A stretch of DNA of 64,000 bases from Ceratothoa steindachneri (Eukaryota > Arthropoda > Malacostraca > Isopoda > Cymothoidae). A program made the translations under genes and the position numbers. Below, piece by piece: positions 9,666 through 19,374 of the stretch. The stretch covers positions 29,592,503 to 29,656,502 of the forward strand of contig OZ018317.1 of assembly GCA_963969495.1 (NCBI GenBank), written 5' to 3'. A model generated the notes under the pieces. That model was not told the origin of the DNA, made no database searches, and was given only the letters and a program-made list of their open reading frames with translations. How positions within the stretch are numbered: position 1 is the first letter of the stretch; every line of letters starts with the position of its first letter.

Positions 9666-11359
9666 TGTGATAGAACGAGTTGAATCTGTGTTAAATTCAA
9701 CTCCTATCCCATATTAGTTAAAACCTCGAGGAGGCCCACGTGCATCTTCGATTCGAGGCTTGGAGTCTTATCAACAGCTACCGGACGTCAATGTTTAAAC
9801 AAGGAGGTTATCGTCCCCCCCGTTCGCCCCCATACGCCGACCTCGCCAGATCGAGTTAGGCTTATGGACAGATAAGGCATTTTTCTCCGGCCCAGCTGTG
9901 CGTTCCCTCGAAGCTTCCACCCCATTCTCCCCTACGCCAAGGAGATGTTCTGGCTATTTATATGGAAACTTTACCACTAAGATCAGATTGGAGATCCAGA
10001 TTTTCGTCGCGAAACATCACCACGACCCTCTCTCCCTTTGTGCGCCAAGGGACCTCGACCTCGAGATTCACCATCACTTGTCCAGAAGGAGGACAATATT
10101 CCTTGAGTGCCAAAGGTTCGAGCCTTTAGTGACGCCAAGTCCCCAAGGCATCCCCCCCCTGTTGTTCAAGGAGAACAACATTAGAACAGCCATTGTTCGT
10201 TTTGAGCCCTTCGCCAAGAAACGGTTCTCACCCCCCCTGTTGTTCAAGGAGAACAACATTAGAACAGCCATTGTTCTCGAGCCCGTAGACAAGAGACGGT
10301 TCTCATCCCCCCCCTTTGTTCAGAAGAGAACAACCTAGAACAGCCATTGTTCGTTTTGAGCCCTTCGCCAAGAAACGGTTCTCATCCCCCCCCCCTGTTG
10401 TTCAAGGAGAACAACATTAGAACAGCCATTGTTCGTTTTGAGCCCTTCGCCAAGAAACGGTTCTCACCCCCCCTGTTGTTCAAGGAGAACAACATTAGAA
10501 CAGCCATTGTTCTTGAGCCCGTAGACAAGAGACGGTTCTCATCCCCCCCCCTTCTTTGTTCAGAAGAGAACAACCTAGAACAGCCATTGTTCGTTTTGAG
10601 CCCTTCGCCAAGAAACGGTTCTCATTCCCCCCCTGTTGTTCAAGGAGAACAACATTAGAACAGCCATTGTTCGTTTTGAGCCCTTCGCCAAGAAACGGTT
10701 CTCACCCCCCCTGTTGTTCAAGGAGAACAACATTAGAACAGCCATTGTTCTTGAGCCCGTAGACAAGAGACGGTTCTCATCCCCCCTTTGTTCAGAAGAG
10801 AACAAAGTAGAACAGCCATTGTTCGTCGAGCCGTTCGTCGAGTAACGGTTCTCCTTTCCAAGACGCCTCGTCAGGATCCTTTTATCCCCCCCCCTTCGGC
10901 TGGAACTCGCCAGCGGACCGAATATTCCTTCAAGTACCTTCCACTGCACCCTAATGAAGTTACGTAAGCCAAGCGTCACCTTTTGAGTGTTGATCCCTTA
11001 TTTGTCAATTCTATCCTGTGCTTTAAATGGTTTATCGAACCATCCCATCTCTTTAACTCCATATTTGTTTTACCTTTTTTGATCCCTTAAATCCTTGGAT
11101 TAGCCCGAGTCTCCACGACCCTTTCCATTCTGTTTGTCAATATTTTCCGTTTTTGTGTTTGCTGATAGTTATTATTAATAAAACTCTATTTTATTAATGA
11201 TAGCAATATTATTATCCTTGAGCTCAGTTCCACTTCTTAAGCATTTTGAAGATACATAATACCGGCCGCCAGACAGTAAAACGCACTCTAGAGATAATTA
11301 AGGAAGTTCCCTCAACGAATAGTGTTATATATAGTATCGTCGGGAGTCATTCTACGACA
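9666..11359 (+). repeat. Gypsy 3' LTR (1694 bp)
   Basis: Starts TGTGATAGAACG and ends CATTCTACGACA, followed by the GTAAT duplication at 11360-11364. It lacks the 220-bp duplication of the 5' LTR. Confidence 0.93.
10145..10845 (+). repeat. ~80-bp tandem array inside the 3' LTR, three ABC triplets
   Basis: Units start near 10160, 10240, 10316, 10396, 10477, 10556, 10636, 10714 and 10790. The order is A B C A B C A B C', a higher-order repeat of about 238 bp. It has the same unit count as the 5' LTR array but a different order. Confidence 0.9.
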
Positions 11360-12330
11360 GTAATGGTATTTGGAGGGAAGGATGAGGTGCGGAATGAGAC
11401 TCCGTGGTATTATCCTCAAACAGAAGCAAAGTTTCAAGTATCTAGAAGGCGTGGTGAATAAGAGTGGTTCAGATTTAACAGATTACGACCACGGATTTGA
11501 AATAGTAGGAAAGTTTATGGGGAGCCCAGACCTTTAGCGTATGGTACGAGTTTGAGCACCGACTATGCCAAGAATTTGCATTAGAATATATTGGTGCTAA
11601 CCTAGTTTTATGGTAGGGAGATTATGGGAGGTAGGAGAAGCAATTTTCAAGAGTGAGAGAAGAGCAGATAGACAATTTGATAGAGATGGTTGGTATTTGA
11701 AGGATAGAAAGAGTGGGGAACAACTGGGTAAGAAATGTAAATTGTATGCATAAGGTTAACGAGGGTGTGACTGAGAGTGGTGTGAGGTGGTACGGCCATG
11801 TAAAAATACTGGAGAGAAGTAGAGATTTGAATAGAATATTCAAGAGTGCGCGTCAGGGTCTGCGAAAAGTTGGAAGACCGCGTAAAAAGTGAATTGATTA
11901 TTTAAGTGTATGAAAGAAAAAGGCCTGACTGAGGAGGTAGTAGATGATATTGTGTATGATAGATTTACGTGAAAGAGATTTTTAATAGGCGTGCTTGAGG
12001 TCGTCTCCCCAGGGGTGAATCTTGAATGGACGAGAAGCTACAACTCGTCTAACACCATCGCTATTAATGACCAAGTTACTCGAACAAAATTGTCGGTGGT
12101 CTTGTGCTTGGTGTGGCTGAATTGGGTGGTGGTGAAGGTAGTTTTAATGGCGTTAATGAGCGGCGACCACAAATTGTGGAATAGCAGCAAGAGTTGACAG
12201 AATGTTGTTAATGATGATTTCTCCCAACCTGATATTCAGAAGTTCCAGAAGAAGTTTGGTCGAACACTCATCGATTTCTCTATGCCGGAAAAAGTGAACC
12301 GAATTGGACAGTAAACAGAAGCTGTGATCG
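11360..12330 (+). pseudogene. LINE reverse transcriptase, 3' part and tail, after the Gypsy insertion
   Basis: This continues the LINE interrupted at 4833. VMVFGGKDEVRNE resumes the RT thumb region. Near 11640-11900 the C-terminal block reads REEQIDNLIEMVGI, NWVRNVNCMHKVNEGV, VRWYGHVKILERSRDLNR and GLRKVGRPRKK. Then KEKGLTEEVVDDIVYDRF appears in another frame before the end. The GHV-x-R-L...GRPRKKW signature is common in LINE ORF2 C-termini. About 350 bp of non-coding 3' sequence with GTGCTTGAGGTCGTCTCCCC follows. Several stops and frameshifts. Confidence 0.65.
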
Positions 12331-12459
12331 AATGACTAACTTAATCAACAGAGCGATCATATCTCTACTGTTATACACGCAATTTTGTGCAGTGACTATT
12401 AAAGTGTCGGTTTACCTTTTGTGCAACTTGAGCTGTTTTTAATTGCGTGCTCGTGACTC

Positions 12460-12750
12460 CATAAGTTACTTTGTCGGTCTGTAAGTCGATCGGTCAGAAT
12501 GTAACCATTTTACTTTCCAATGAGTTTATTTGGTAATAACATCGTAACTATTCGGCCGAGTCTAACGAAATTATAAATGCTTATGTTATTTTACATTCTC
12601 TTGCAAAGGATATAATTGTCAAGGTCCTCCCAAGGTTAGTCCGGGAATTATTGAAAGAAAACTAACTATGGGTCGGATTGCCCCATTTGTTGAAATTTCT
12701 GAAGATCGTCAGGTCATAAGTCAGAATAATTGAGACCACACGACTTAGGT
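12460..12750 (+). repeat. Copy 1 of a head/tandem-core/tail repeat, one core unit
   Basis: Contains one ~127-bp core unit (GGTAATAACATCGTAACTAT, CGGCCGAGTCTAACGAAATT, GGTCCTCCCAAGGTTAG) followed by the tail CCGGGAATTATTGAAAG and CATAAGTCAGAATAATTGAG. The same core and tail occur at 35850-36750, and the core again at 57000-57215. Confidence 0.75.
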
Positions 12751-12759
12751 CTGTTGCCC

Positions 12760-13185
12760 TTGTTAAAAGTTCCACGCGCTCGAAACTAGTACATCAAGAT
12801 TGCACACACTTCAATGTATGTATAATACGTAATCACCTAACATACATTCGAATCGACTGGTCGATCAGAAATTTCGTGTTTTTAATTCCTTTAACTAACG
12901 AGGATATCTTTTATCAGGACTCTCTTATAACTCTTATAACATCAGGAACAGCGGCAATATTCGATAAATCTTCCCTCGTGAATGACTCACAATTTGTTTA
13001 TTTAAAAGAGTTTGGAGTCACTAAACAACTTGCCCTGTCGCGTTATCGAGCGGGTCTCGAGCATCTCGATTTGGCTGCCTCCGTCGTTTACATAAGAAAA
13101 TAACATCTTTGGATTACTTTGAAGGACTGTACAAGATTAATTTCTCAAAGCCTCTTAGAACGCTTTAAGCCCTCTTGATTCGGTA
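12760..13185. other. No recognisable feature
   Basis: Unremarkable sequence with one short open frame (12876-13103, 75 codons) that I cannot relate to any family and that has no supporting context. Confidence 0.5.
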
Positions 13186-13260
13186 GCAGTGGCGGATCCA
13201 GGCTAAAAATCGGGGTGGAGGTGGGGGGGCTAACCTTAATTCGTCCCTCTGAGTAGTCTG
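13186..13260 (+). mobile_element. hAT-like terminal inverted repeat, single end
   Basis: CAGTGGCGGATCCAGG followed by a G-rich stretch is the typical terminus of many arthropod hAT transposons and hAT-derived MITEs. I did not find the complementary CCTGGATCCGCCACTG end in the window, so this is either a broken copy or a chance match. Confidence 0.4.
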
Positions 13261-13538
13261 AGAAAAAGGCATTGAACATTAATGATGGTTATCTTACACA
13301 ACATTGATAATAAATAGCAGCAACTCCCACGGGAGTGAGCAATGACTCTCTTAGATGCGAATATTTTTCCACACATCAGAAAATTATGAATTGTAGTTTT
13401 TGGACGTCAGTTAAGGAATAATATTGAACTTAATCATTATTTTTTTCAGATTTACCTGTATTTTAGACGTGTATCATATAAGATACAGGGTTTAAACACT
13501 GTTTTTTATATATTCTATATTACTACATAACTCTTTCT

Positions 13539-13573
13539 GAATAGCAGAATACAAGTATGGAAATATAAAAATG

Positions 13574-13647
<74 letters not shown>

Positions 13648-13671
13648 GAATAGCAGAATACAAGTATGGCT
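13539..13671. repeat. (TA)n tract flanked by a 22-bp direct repeat
   Basis: A (TA)n tract at about 13576-13648 lies between two copies of GAATAGCAGAATACAAGTATGG, one before the tract and one just after it. Confidence 0.9.
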
Positions 13672-13699
13672 TAAAAAGATATATAAAAATTAAAAATTG

Positions 13700-14675
13700 A
13701 CTCTGCGTTGACGTGCGAAGGGAGCACGCCAGAAATCGGAAGACAGATCCCAGTCCGAGGGTAAAATCGAGTGCAGTTGGCCTAAATAATCAATTCTTAG
13801 AGGTTCTGGGTTTTAGAGAAACTGATTGTAAAAAAAAAAAATTTACTATACACAAAGACAATATTATTAGCAAAAGTAAATAAATGACAATAAATAAGAT
13901 GAGACCCGGGGCGACCAAACCGGGTGGGGGGATACAAATGACTCGACGGGGACGAGAGTCCGAGAGAGTATGTACGGTGATTGCTTCCTGGCAAAGGGGG
14001 AAAAGTGCAACTGCAGGGGAGACTCACGTAAAGCGTAATTGACTGGAGGCTTTGGATACAACGAGTAAGCGGGGCGCTGCAAAGTTCCGCTTACAAGATT
14101 CCTTCTTCTTTAACCTTGCTGAGAAATGAACGAGGGAGTACTCCAAACGAGAACGAAGTGGATACCCGAGTGATAGACGCCAGTCCGTGTCTATCGTCTG
14201 TCGAGCGGCAACTCTGGCCTTAGGTACGATCGAGGCCTGGTAGAGAGGTGACGCGTCGCGTTCGTAGCTGGAAGCCGTTGGGAGGCGGGGTAGGGCGTAC
14301 GAGACTATACGTAGCTGCTAACCGAGACGAGGCTGTAAAGTACTAAATCTCAAATCTTTAATCGAAGTATTTATACTGCTTCAGCAGAAGCGGGTCCCCG
14401 GAGGCCCCCCAAATGGGGACGGGGATCTTAATAGACTTGGCGGGCCAGGGGGGTGGATATTTTTGTCGCGCATCACAGCCTTCCACAAGGGTTCTTTGCG
14501 CCGTAGGTCTGGCGCTGACCAAGCGATGTAAAGGAGATCTAAAGAGAACTCATCTCGTGTCATCCGACAGCGCGAACTTCTCGCTGAACCCTTGGGGCCG
14601 TCTGGCCGTGCATGTGCATCTTTCTCAGGCGCCAGGGGTAGACGTTACGTTCTAGAGGGGGGGGGGGGTAACCTT
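13700..14675 (-). mobile_element. GC-rich LTR-like block, possible solo LTR
   Basis: About 950 bp are far more GC-rich than their surroundings. Read on the minus strand, the block begins TGTTAGAGAAGG near 14680, has CAGTATAAATACTTCG near 14375 as a TATA-box-like promoter, and ends after an AT-rich segment (13800-13890). This is the composition of an LTR with U3, promoter and leader. I could not fix a CA end or a target duplication, and no internal retrotransposon genes adjoin it. A CpG-rich remnant of a host promoter is an alternative. Confidence 0.35.
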
Positions 14676-14683
14676 CTCTAACA

Positions 14684-14686
<3 letters not shown>

Positions 14687-14717
<31 letters not shown>
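14687..14717. repeat. (TA)n microsatellite, ~31 bp
   Basis: A pure TA run next to the LTR-like block. Confidence 0.95.
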
Positions 14718-14720
<3 letters not shown>

Positions 14721-15095
14721 GATATTTAGATAAAGACCTGCTTGCTGAATTCCAATAAAAGTTTATTACCATTTCATGCAATTTTCCTCATCTACTGTAG
14801 GTAAACTATTAATTTCTGTAGATGAATTCCTTATCTAAAATACTTATACATGTATCAACATACAAGAGTCGAGAGTACTAATATAGAGTTTTAACTGTAA
14901 AATAATAAAAATATTATTTTCTAAAGTTTATGCATTTTAACTACAAAACTTTATACTTTGAAGAGACTATACATCCAAAAAGAAAAGAATATATTTTCTC
15001 TCACACACAAAAACACTATTAATATAAACTATCACAAGAATGTTAATGATGTAATTCTCACATAAACACAGGATGCATCTTCCTACTCAGTACTT
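14718..15095. other. No recognisable feature
   Basis: AT-rich sequence without open frames of note or repeats. Confidence 0.5.
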
Positions 15096-15099
15096 TCAT

Positions 15100-16400
15100 A
15101 AGGATAGATCTGTGGAGGGTGTCAAAATCATATCCGGTATTGGAAGTTTCTCTCACTAACTTTACACTTCTTTCAACACCTAGAATGCGACGGTAGGTAT
15201 ACAATATCTGGGTAGGTATTCGTGTCCATGAATGACGGTTTTTCCTTATCAGAAATCTGTTGTGTAGTAGGCATTTCGATAAAATCAGGGCCAGTAAGGT
15301 CTACGAGTTTATATCAATGGTCTACATCCCAATTCACCAGAGTAATTTCCTATTCCACTTTATGGTTACTCCGCATTTGCAAATAAAAACTGTACTGAAA
15401 TAATGTCATTTTATAATAAAAATGCAGTCTTACACAGCCAATAATGTTCATAATATTTTTAATTTTTTGAGGAATTACCAAAATAAAAATTATACAAACG
15501 TTACCTGTGTCGCAGAGTGAGCATCATCTGAAGCTTGAGACTCCTGAATCAGTCATTACATCTTTCACCATGGCATAGGGGACGTTTCCAGGTAGGAGGC
15601 AGAACACAATACCTCGATTATTTCCCTTTACAATGTATTTCGTATCATCAAACTAAATAGCTTCACTCGAGTGATGGCATAGATAAAGGAAGCGAGGTGA
15701 ATCATGCAGCTTAGAAGATGTTTTTATCCGATCAGTTATATCTTTTATAAGTTATAACTCCATCCAATTTTTGGATAAAAGCTTTTAATGCAGGTTTAGT
15801 CTGATGAAGAGGGCAACCAATAGTCTACGGATTGTTCTCAAAAATTTCTTTCAGTTTTACCGCTAAACCACTCTTACAACCAGTCTTGGTTGCTGTATTA
15901 TTACAAGGAATGTCCTGAATACTTTCAAAGCAGTCATATATGCACTTACAGAGCACTGAACGTCTCCTAAGCAAGAACATCACCAGTAGCAATAACAATT
16001 ATTGATCTGTGGGGCGAGTAGGCACCTGGACATTTTTAATTTTCAAAAGTGATGGTGAGGCGCCCCCCCTTTCAGGTGTGTCTGTTTTTTTTCATCTAGT
16101 TTTCCATCCACACCAATACAGTTGAGCTGTGTCTTTGCCTCTGACTCCACACTAATTACCCTTATTTTTATTTCAGCACTGTCAAATTTGCACATCAAAT
16201 AGGATGTGACTGATGACAACTTCAGCTCTCAATAACTGTCCTATGTCACGTAGAAAGGCATTCATGAAAGCTGCCCCAGATTTGAGTAACATTCACCTCT
16301 GACAAGCTCCATAGCATATCTAGGAAATTTCAGAAGGTTGTAACCGCCTGAAGGCTTCTTGTTAAGCTACCATTCTTCGTCTCCTTCCTGAAAATATAAA
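15100..16400 (-). pseudogene. Decayed reverse-strand ORF of an unidentified repeat family
   Basis: The minus strand shows protein-like stretches interrupted by stops: GNNRGIVFCLLPGNVPYAMV near 15600, then TLVNWDVDHWYKLVDLTGPD and FIEMPTTQQI near 15250-15340, then YLPSHSRC-KK-KVSE near 15160-15200. The last two resemble, from memory, a paired motif (NWD-x-x-HY...LPCHTQ-x-VER) seen in uncharacterised repetitive arthropod proteins. I could not check this. Function is unknown. The spread of motifs suggests a product of several hundred residues before decay. Confidence 0.3.
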
Positions 16401-16486
16401 TAACATACAAAAATAACCACGGTTTACTTTATGTACAGCTTTTATGTAGGTATTAAAATATATTTATTCATATATTTTGATAAACA

Positions 16487-16522
16487 AAAAAACAGAACGT
16501 TAAGTTAAACGTTCTGTTTTTT
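16487..16522. repeat. Perfect 15-bp inverted repeat with 6-nt loop
   Basis: AAAAAACAGAACGTT at 16487-16501 is exactly complementary to AACGTTCTGTTTTTT at 16508-16522. It lies just upstream of a PLE fragment. Confidence 0.9.
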
Positions 16523-16523
16523 C

Positions 16524-17465
16524 TTCTACGTTTCTACGGGCATTACGAGTTGTGAACCCGGAATATATGGATATGGAATTTTCCAATATCTTGGAAATTA
16601 GCCATAAACTTTGTAACCCTTACCCGTTTCTTCAAAACTGTCTTTCTTCTGCTAAAAAGACATTTTATCAAACTGTCTCTACTCTCCCTTTTAATAGTAA
16701 TAACATTTTAGTTCTACCTTTTTCTCTTTGTTTTAGTGATCTTCCCCGTCTTTTGAATAACTTTAACATTTCTGTGGCTTTTAAATATGAGACGACCATT
16801 AAGAATTTATTAGTACGTAATAATTGTAATAGTTTGGGAGGGGGGGGAGAGTTTATTCAGTTGAGTGTTCTGGTTGTCTAAGTAAATATTATGGACAAAC
16901 AGGTAAACAACTTTCTGTTTGCATAAATCAGCATAAATATAATGTCCGAAGAGGGAAAGATAACAGTGCTTTCTTTGTCCATATGTCAGATAAGGACTAT
17001 CTAATTAACTGGAACTCGGCCAAATTTATTTATCGTTCAAATGACCTTATAAAAAGGAGTATCATTGAATGTGCTTTTATAAGCCACTGTGATAATTTTA
17101 ACCTTCCCCCTAGGTTATATAAAATAGATGCTATAATTATAAGACTAATACTTAAAGAAATTAGTTCGGACTTTTGTTCTTAGTTTTTTATATTCAATCT
17201 TTAGTTATGTGGCCCCAATTTTATTTTTTTAATTGTCACTGCTCTGTTATGTACATTGTATTTTCCCCACTTTTCGCTCCTCGTGTCTTATAATCTCCCT
17301 CGTTAGGCTATCTCCATTTCTTTGAATCTGTTACCCTTTCCGTCTTCTCAGTTTGACCTTACTACCTGCTTCTTGTAATTCTTAATGTGAATCTTCACCT
17401 TCCCCCTTCCATCTTCCTCATTGGTGATTTCTTGTTTTTGAGGCGGTCTTTCATACTTTTCTTTC

Positions 17466-17466
<1 letters not shown>
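16524..17466 (+). pseudogene. Penelope-like element, 3' part with GIY-YIG domain (family C)
   Basis: PLEs are retroelements whose reverse transcriptase carries a C-terminal GIY-YIG endonuclease. Here the RT thumb remnant (FLQNCLSSAKKTFYQT, VAFKYETTIKNLL) leads to a frame broken by a poly-G insertion near 16841-16850. It resumes with CSGCLSKYYGQTGKQLSV and NQHKYNVRRG, the GIY-YIG core, and ends HMSDKDYLINWNSAKF...SDFCS at 17183. The Y-x-GQT spacing matches the family. About 280 bp of 3' untranslated sequence run to the (TA)n tract at 17467. The sequence is close to the copies at 26536-27545. Confidence 0.8.

Positions 17467-17524
<58 letters not shown>
17467..17524. repeat. (TA)n tract, ~58 bp, between two PLE 3' ends
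   Basis: Pure TA repeat. A plus-strand PLE ends on its left and a minus-strand PLE ends on its right, a tail-to-tail arrangement. Confidence 0.95.
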
Positions 17525-17527
<3 letters not shown>

Positions 17528-17733
17528 AAAATTAATGTAATATCGCAAGAAAAGATGAGGAATTAAACCACATTCTCCGAAGACAATTTAATTTAGAACA
17601 GTTTCGGTGTATCTCACACCCTTTTTCAACTGACACTGGATAGAAAATATAAGAAAAGTGCTTATTAACATAACACAGGGTCAGGTCGTGAAAGATTCCC
17701 TCTTTTTTTCCCCAATCCCCTACTTGTGGCTAA

Positions 17734-18528
17734 TCAGGGGGCGAAGGGGTTAAGCCTAAACATATTAAAGGGGTGACATTTTACTATTTTGTTTATTTGC
17801 TTTCTTATTACAGGATTAAAAGAAAATTGACCCTCAGATAGATTTAAATTAGGAACTGACGATATCAAGCTCGATTCTACGATTATTCTCTTAACATAGT
17901 TAGCCAATTTAAATACCACTTTACTTCCATTGATATCGATCGAATGATTCAAGTCTCTAACATGGCAAAATATTCCACTGCTTTCGCTGCCCACTCTAAT
18001 ATGTCTGTTGTGTTCATACAATCTCTTGTCTAGATTTCTCCCCATTTCACCTATATAAACTTTATGGCAATCGTTGCATGGTATTGCATATACTCCTATG
18101 TTATTATTTTCCTTGGGTTTCCTGGCAATCATCAATTGGTTTGAGGGATTATTATATTTAAAGGCTAGATTAATACTTGCTTTTCCAAATATGTCCTTTA
18201 AACTATTTAATTTATTATTAAATGGCAATGTTATACATTTGTTGAAGTCATTAGTGCGGGAAGGCTTGTTACCATAGAATTTTTTCCTAGCTGCAAAATG
18301 GGCAGACGATATGAACCAATCGGGGTAATACAAATTAGAAAAAATGGTCCTGATAATGACAATTTCTTCATTCAAGGCTAGCCTAATGGTAGTGATTCCC
18401 ACACTCATGTCTCTCACCAAAGCCCGGATATCCTCCTTCCGGTCTTCCATCACCTTGTCCTGTAGTTGGGACAATTCTGGCATGCAAACAGAGTCGGAAC
18501 GACTGTTGTATGATTTGTTGCTGGCCAC
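17734..18528 (-). CDS. Chimeric ORF: mariner-type DNA-binding N-terminus joined to PLE GIY-YIG domain (264 aa)
   Basis: An uninterrupted frame starting at ATG 18528. Residues ~20-56 (LSQLQDKVMEDRKEDIRALV, RDMSVGITTIRLALNEE) look like the helix-turn-helix of a mariner transposase. From about residue 58 the sequence becomes PLE: TIFSNLYYPDWFISSAHFA, then CITLPFNNKL and LAFKYNN of the RT thumb, then the GIY-YIG nuclease core with IPCNDCHKVYIGEMGRNLDK, the Arg of KRLYEHNRHIR, and the terminal ESSLISSVPNLNLSEGQ. The nuclease part looks complete. The join may simply be a PLE 5' truncation fused to an older transposon; whether it is expressed is unknown. Confidence 0.7.
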   Translation of the reverse strand: MASNKSYNSRSDSVCMPELSQLQDKVMEDRKEDIRALVRDMSVGITTIRLALNEEIVIIRTIFSNLYYPDWFISSAHFAARKKFYGNKPSRTNDFNKCITLPFNNKLNSLKDIFGKASINLAFKYNNPSNQLMIARKPKENNNIGVYAIPCNDCHKVYIGEMGRNLDKRLYEHNRHIRVGSESSGIFCHVRDLNHSIDINGSKVVFKLANYVKRIIVESSLISSVPNLNLSEGQFSFNPVIRKQINKIVKCHPFNMFRLNPFAP

Positions 18529-18660
18529 AGCTTCATGGGATCGTTGTAGCTGTCCATGTCACGTCTCACAGCTCTTATTGTGTTAACAGTGCAGTGAGCA
18601 CCAGTCATAATGTCGACATTTTGATACCTGGGTCTAATCATGATGATGCAGGTAACTCTT
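18529..18660 (-). pseudogene. Mariner-family transposase N-terminus, out of frame with the chimeric ORF
   Basis: On the minus strand, YQNVDIMTGAHCTVNTIRAV and RRDMDSYNDP read as the first helix-turn-helix of the same mariner type whose second part opens the 264-aa ORF. A small indel near 18530 separates the two frames. No catalytic domain of this transposon is present here. Confidence 0.45.
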
Positions 18661-18820
18661 TTTCTAATCTTCAGATGTTTTTCATCCTCAATGTCACCTA
18701 CCTTTGTCTCAATTTAACTTTACTCCATATACTATCCAATGCCTTAACAATTCACAGGTGTAAATCTATGACTTTTCTGTAGTCTCTTCAGCAAATACCC
18801 TCTCTGATTTACGAACTCTT

Positions 18821-18824
<4 letters not shown>

Positions 18825-18899
<75 letters not shown>
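18825..18899. repeat. (TA)n tract, ~75 bp
   Basis: Pure TA repeat bounding the 5' side of the minus-strand PLE at 17525-18824. Confidence 0.95.
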
Positions 18900-18904
<5 letters not shown>

Positions 18905-19246
18905 GCAAACCGACACTCAATTACCAAACTTTGTCTCTCACATTGCATATTATATGTTAAACAGTTCCCCTTACTTTACCACTTTTATGTTAATTAAATC
19001 ACTATCGCCATTACTAATTCATTTGCATTAATAATAAATGGATTACCATATATAATACAAACAATTGCACGTATGACAATTCTCCTTATGTTATCACTTC
19101 CATGTTAATTAAATTTACTTTATTTGTCATTACTAATGTATTGATATTGACTATAATTTCAGTACCCCAGATGATGAGGCTGGCCCCCAAAAACATTGGT
19201 TTATATTTAAATGAAAGCAAATGCATTTCTTTCTGCTGCCCTGGCT

Positions 19247-19250
<4 letters not shown>
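18900..19250 (+). repeat. (TA)n-bracketed insert, PLE-3'-end-like
   Basis: About 350 bp between two (TA)n tracts. It holds two diverged tandem copies of a ~120-bp piece (CCATGTTAATTAAAT / TTATGTTAATTAAAT contexts) and ends with CAGATGATGAGGCTGG...AAAAACATTGG. That ending resembles the CTGATGA...GAAAC motif at other PLE 3' ends but with mismatches. No coding sequence. Confidence 0.4.

Positions 19251-19327
<77 letters not shown>
19251..19327. repeat. (TA)n tract, ~77 bp
   Basis: Pure TA repeat on the left of a long hairpin insert. Confidence 0.95.
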
Positions 19328-19331
<4 letters not shown>

Positions 19332-19374
19332 GGCTAAAAGAAATGAGAACTGGTATCACAACCGGAAAAAAACG

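Larger units (their letters stand above)
4834..11359 (+). mobile_element. Gypsy/Ty3-type LTR retrotransposon, internally deleted
   Basis: This is a complete insertion with TG...CA LTRs, a GTAAT target duplication, a purine-rich tract before the 3' LTR, and gag/protease/RNase H remnants. The internal region is only about 2.9 kb. Capsid, the fingers and palm of RT, and integrase are missing, so it is a non-autonomous derivative that would need enzymes from a full-length relative. It lies inside an older LINE (3480-4833 and 11360-12330). The two LTRs are very similar except for tandem-repeat rearrangements, which suggests a fairly recent insertion. Confidence 0.9.
17525..18824 (-). mobile_element. 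PLE insertion bracketed by (TA)n on both sides
   Basis: A 1.3-kb minus-strand PLE fragment. Its 3' end meets (TA)n at 17524 and its upstream side meets (TA)n at 18825. The 3' untranslated part (17525-17733) contains TTGAAAA-hairpin-GAAAC at 17601-17629 on the minus strand, with a GGTGT/ACACC stem. Confidence 0.8.

Noticed and set aside
9898..10338. 146-codon frame at the start of the LTR arrays
   Set aside because: Lies wholly within the LTR, is duplicated in both LTRs and has no recognisable domain; its first codon is not ATG.
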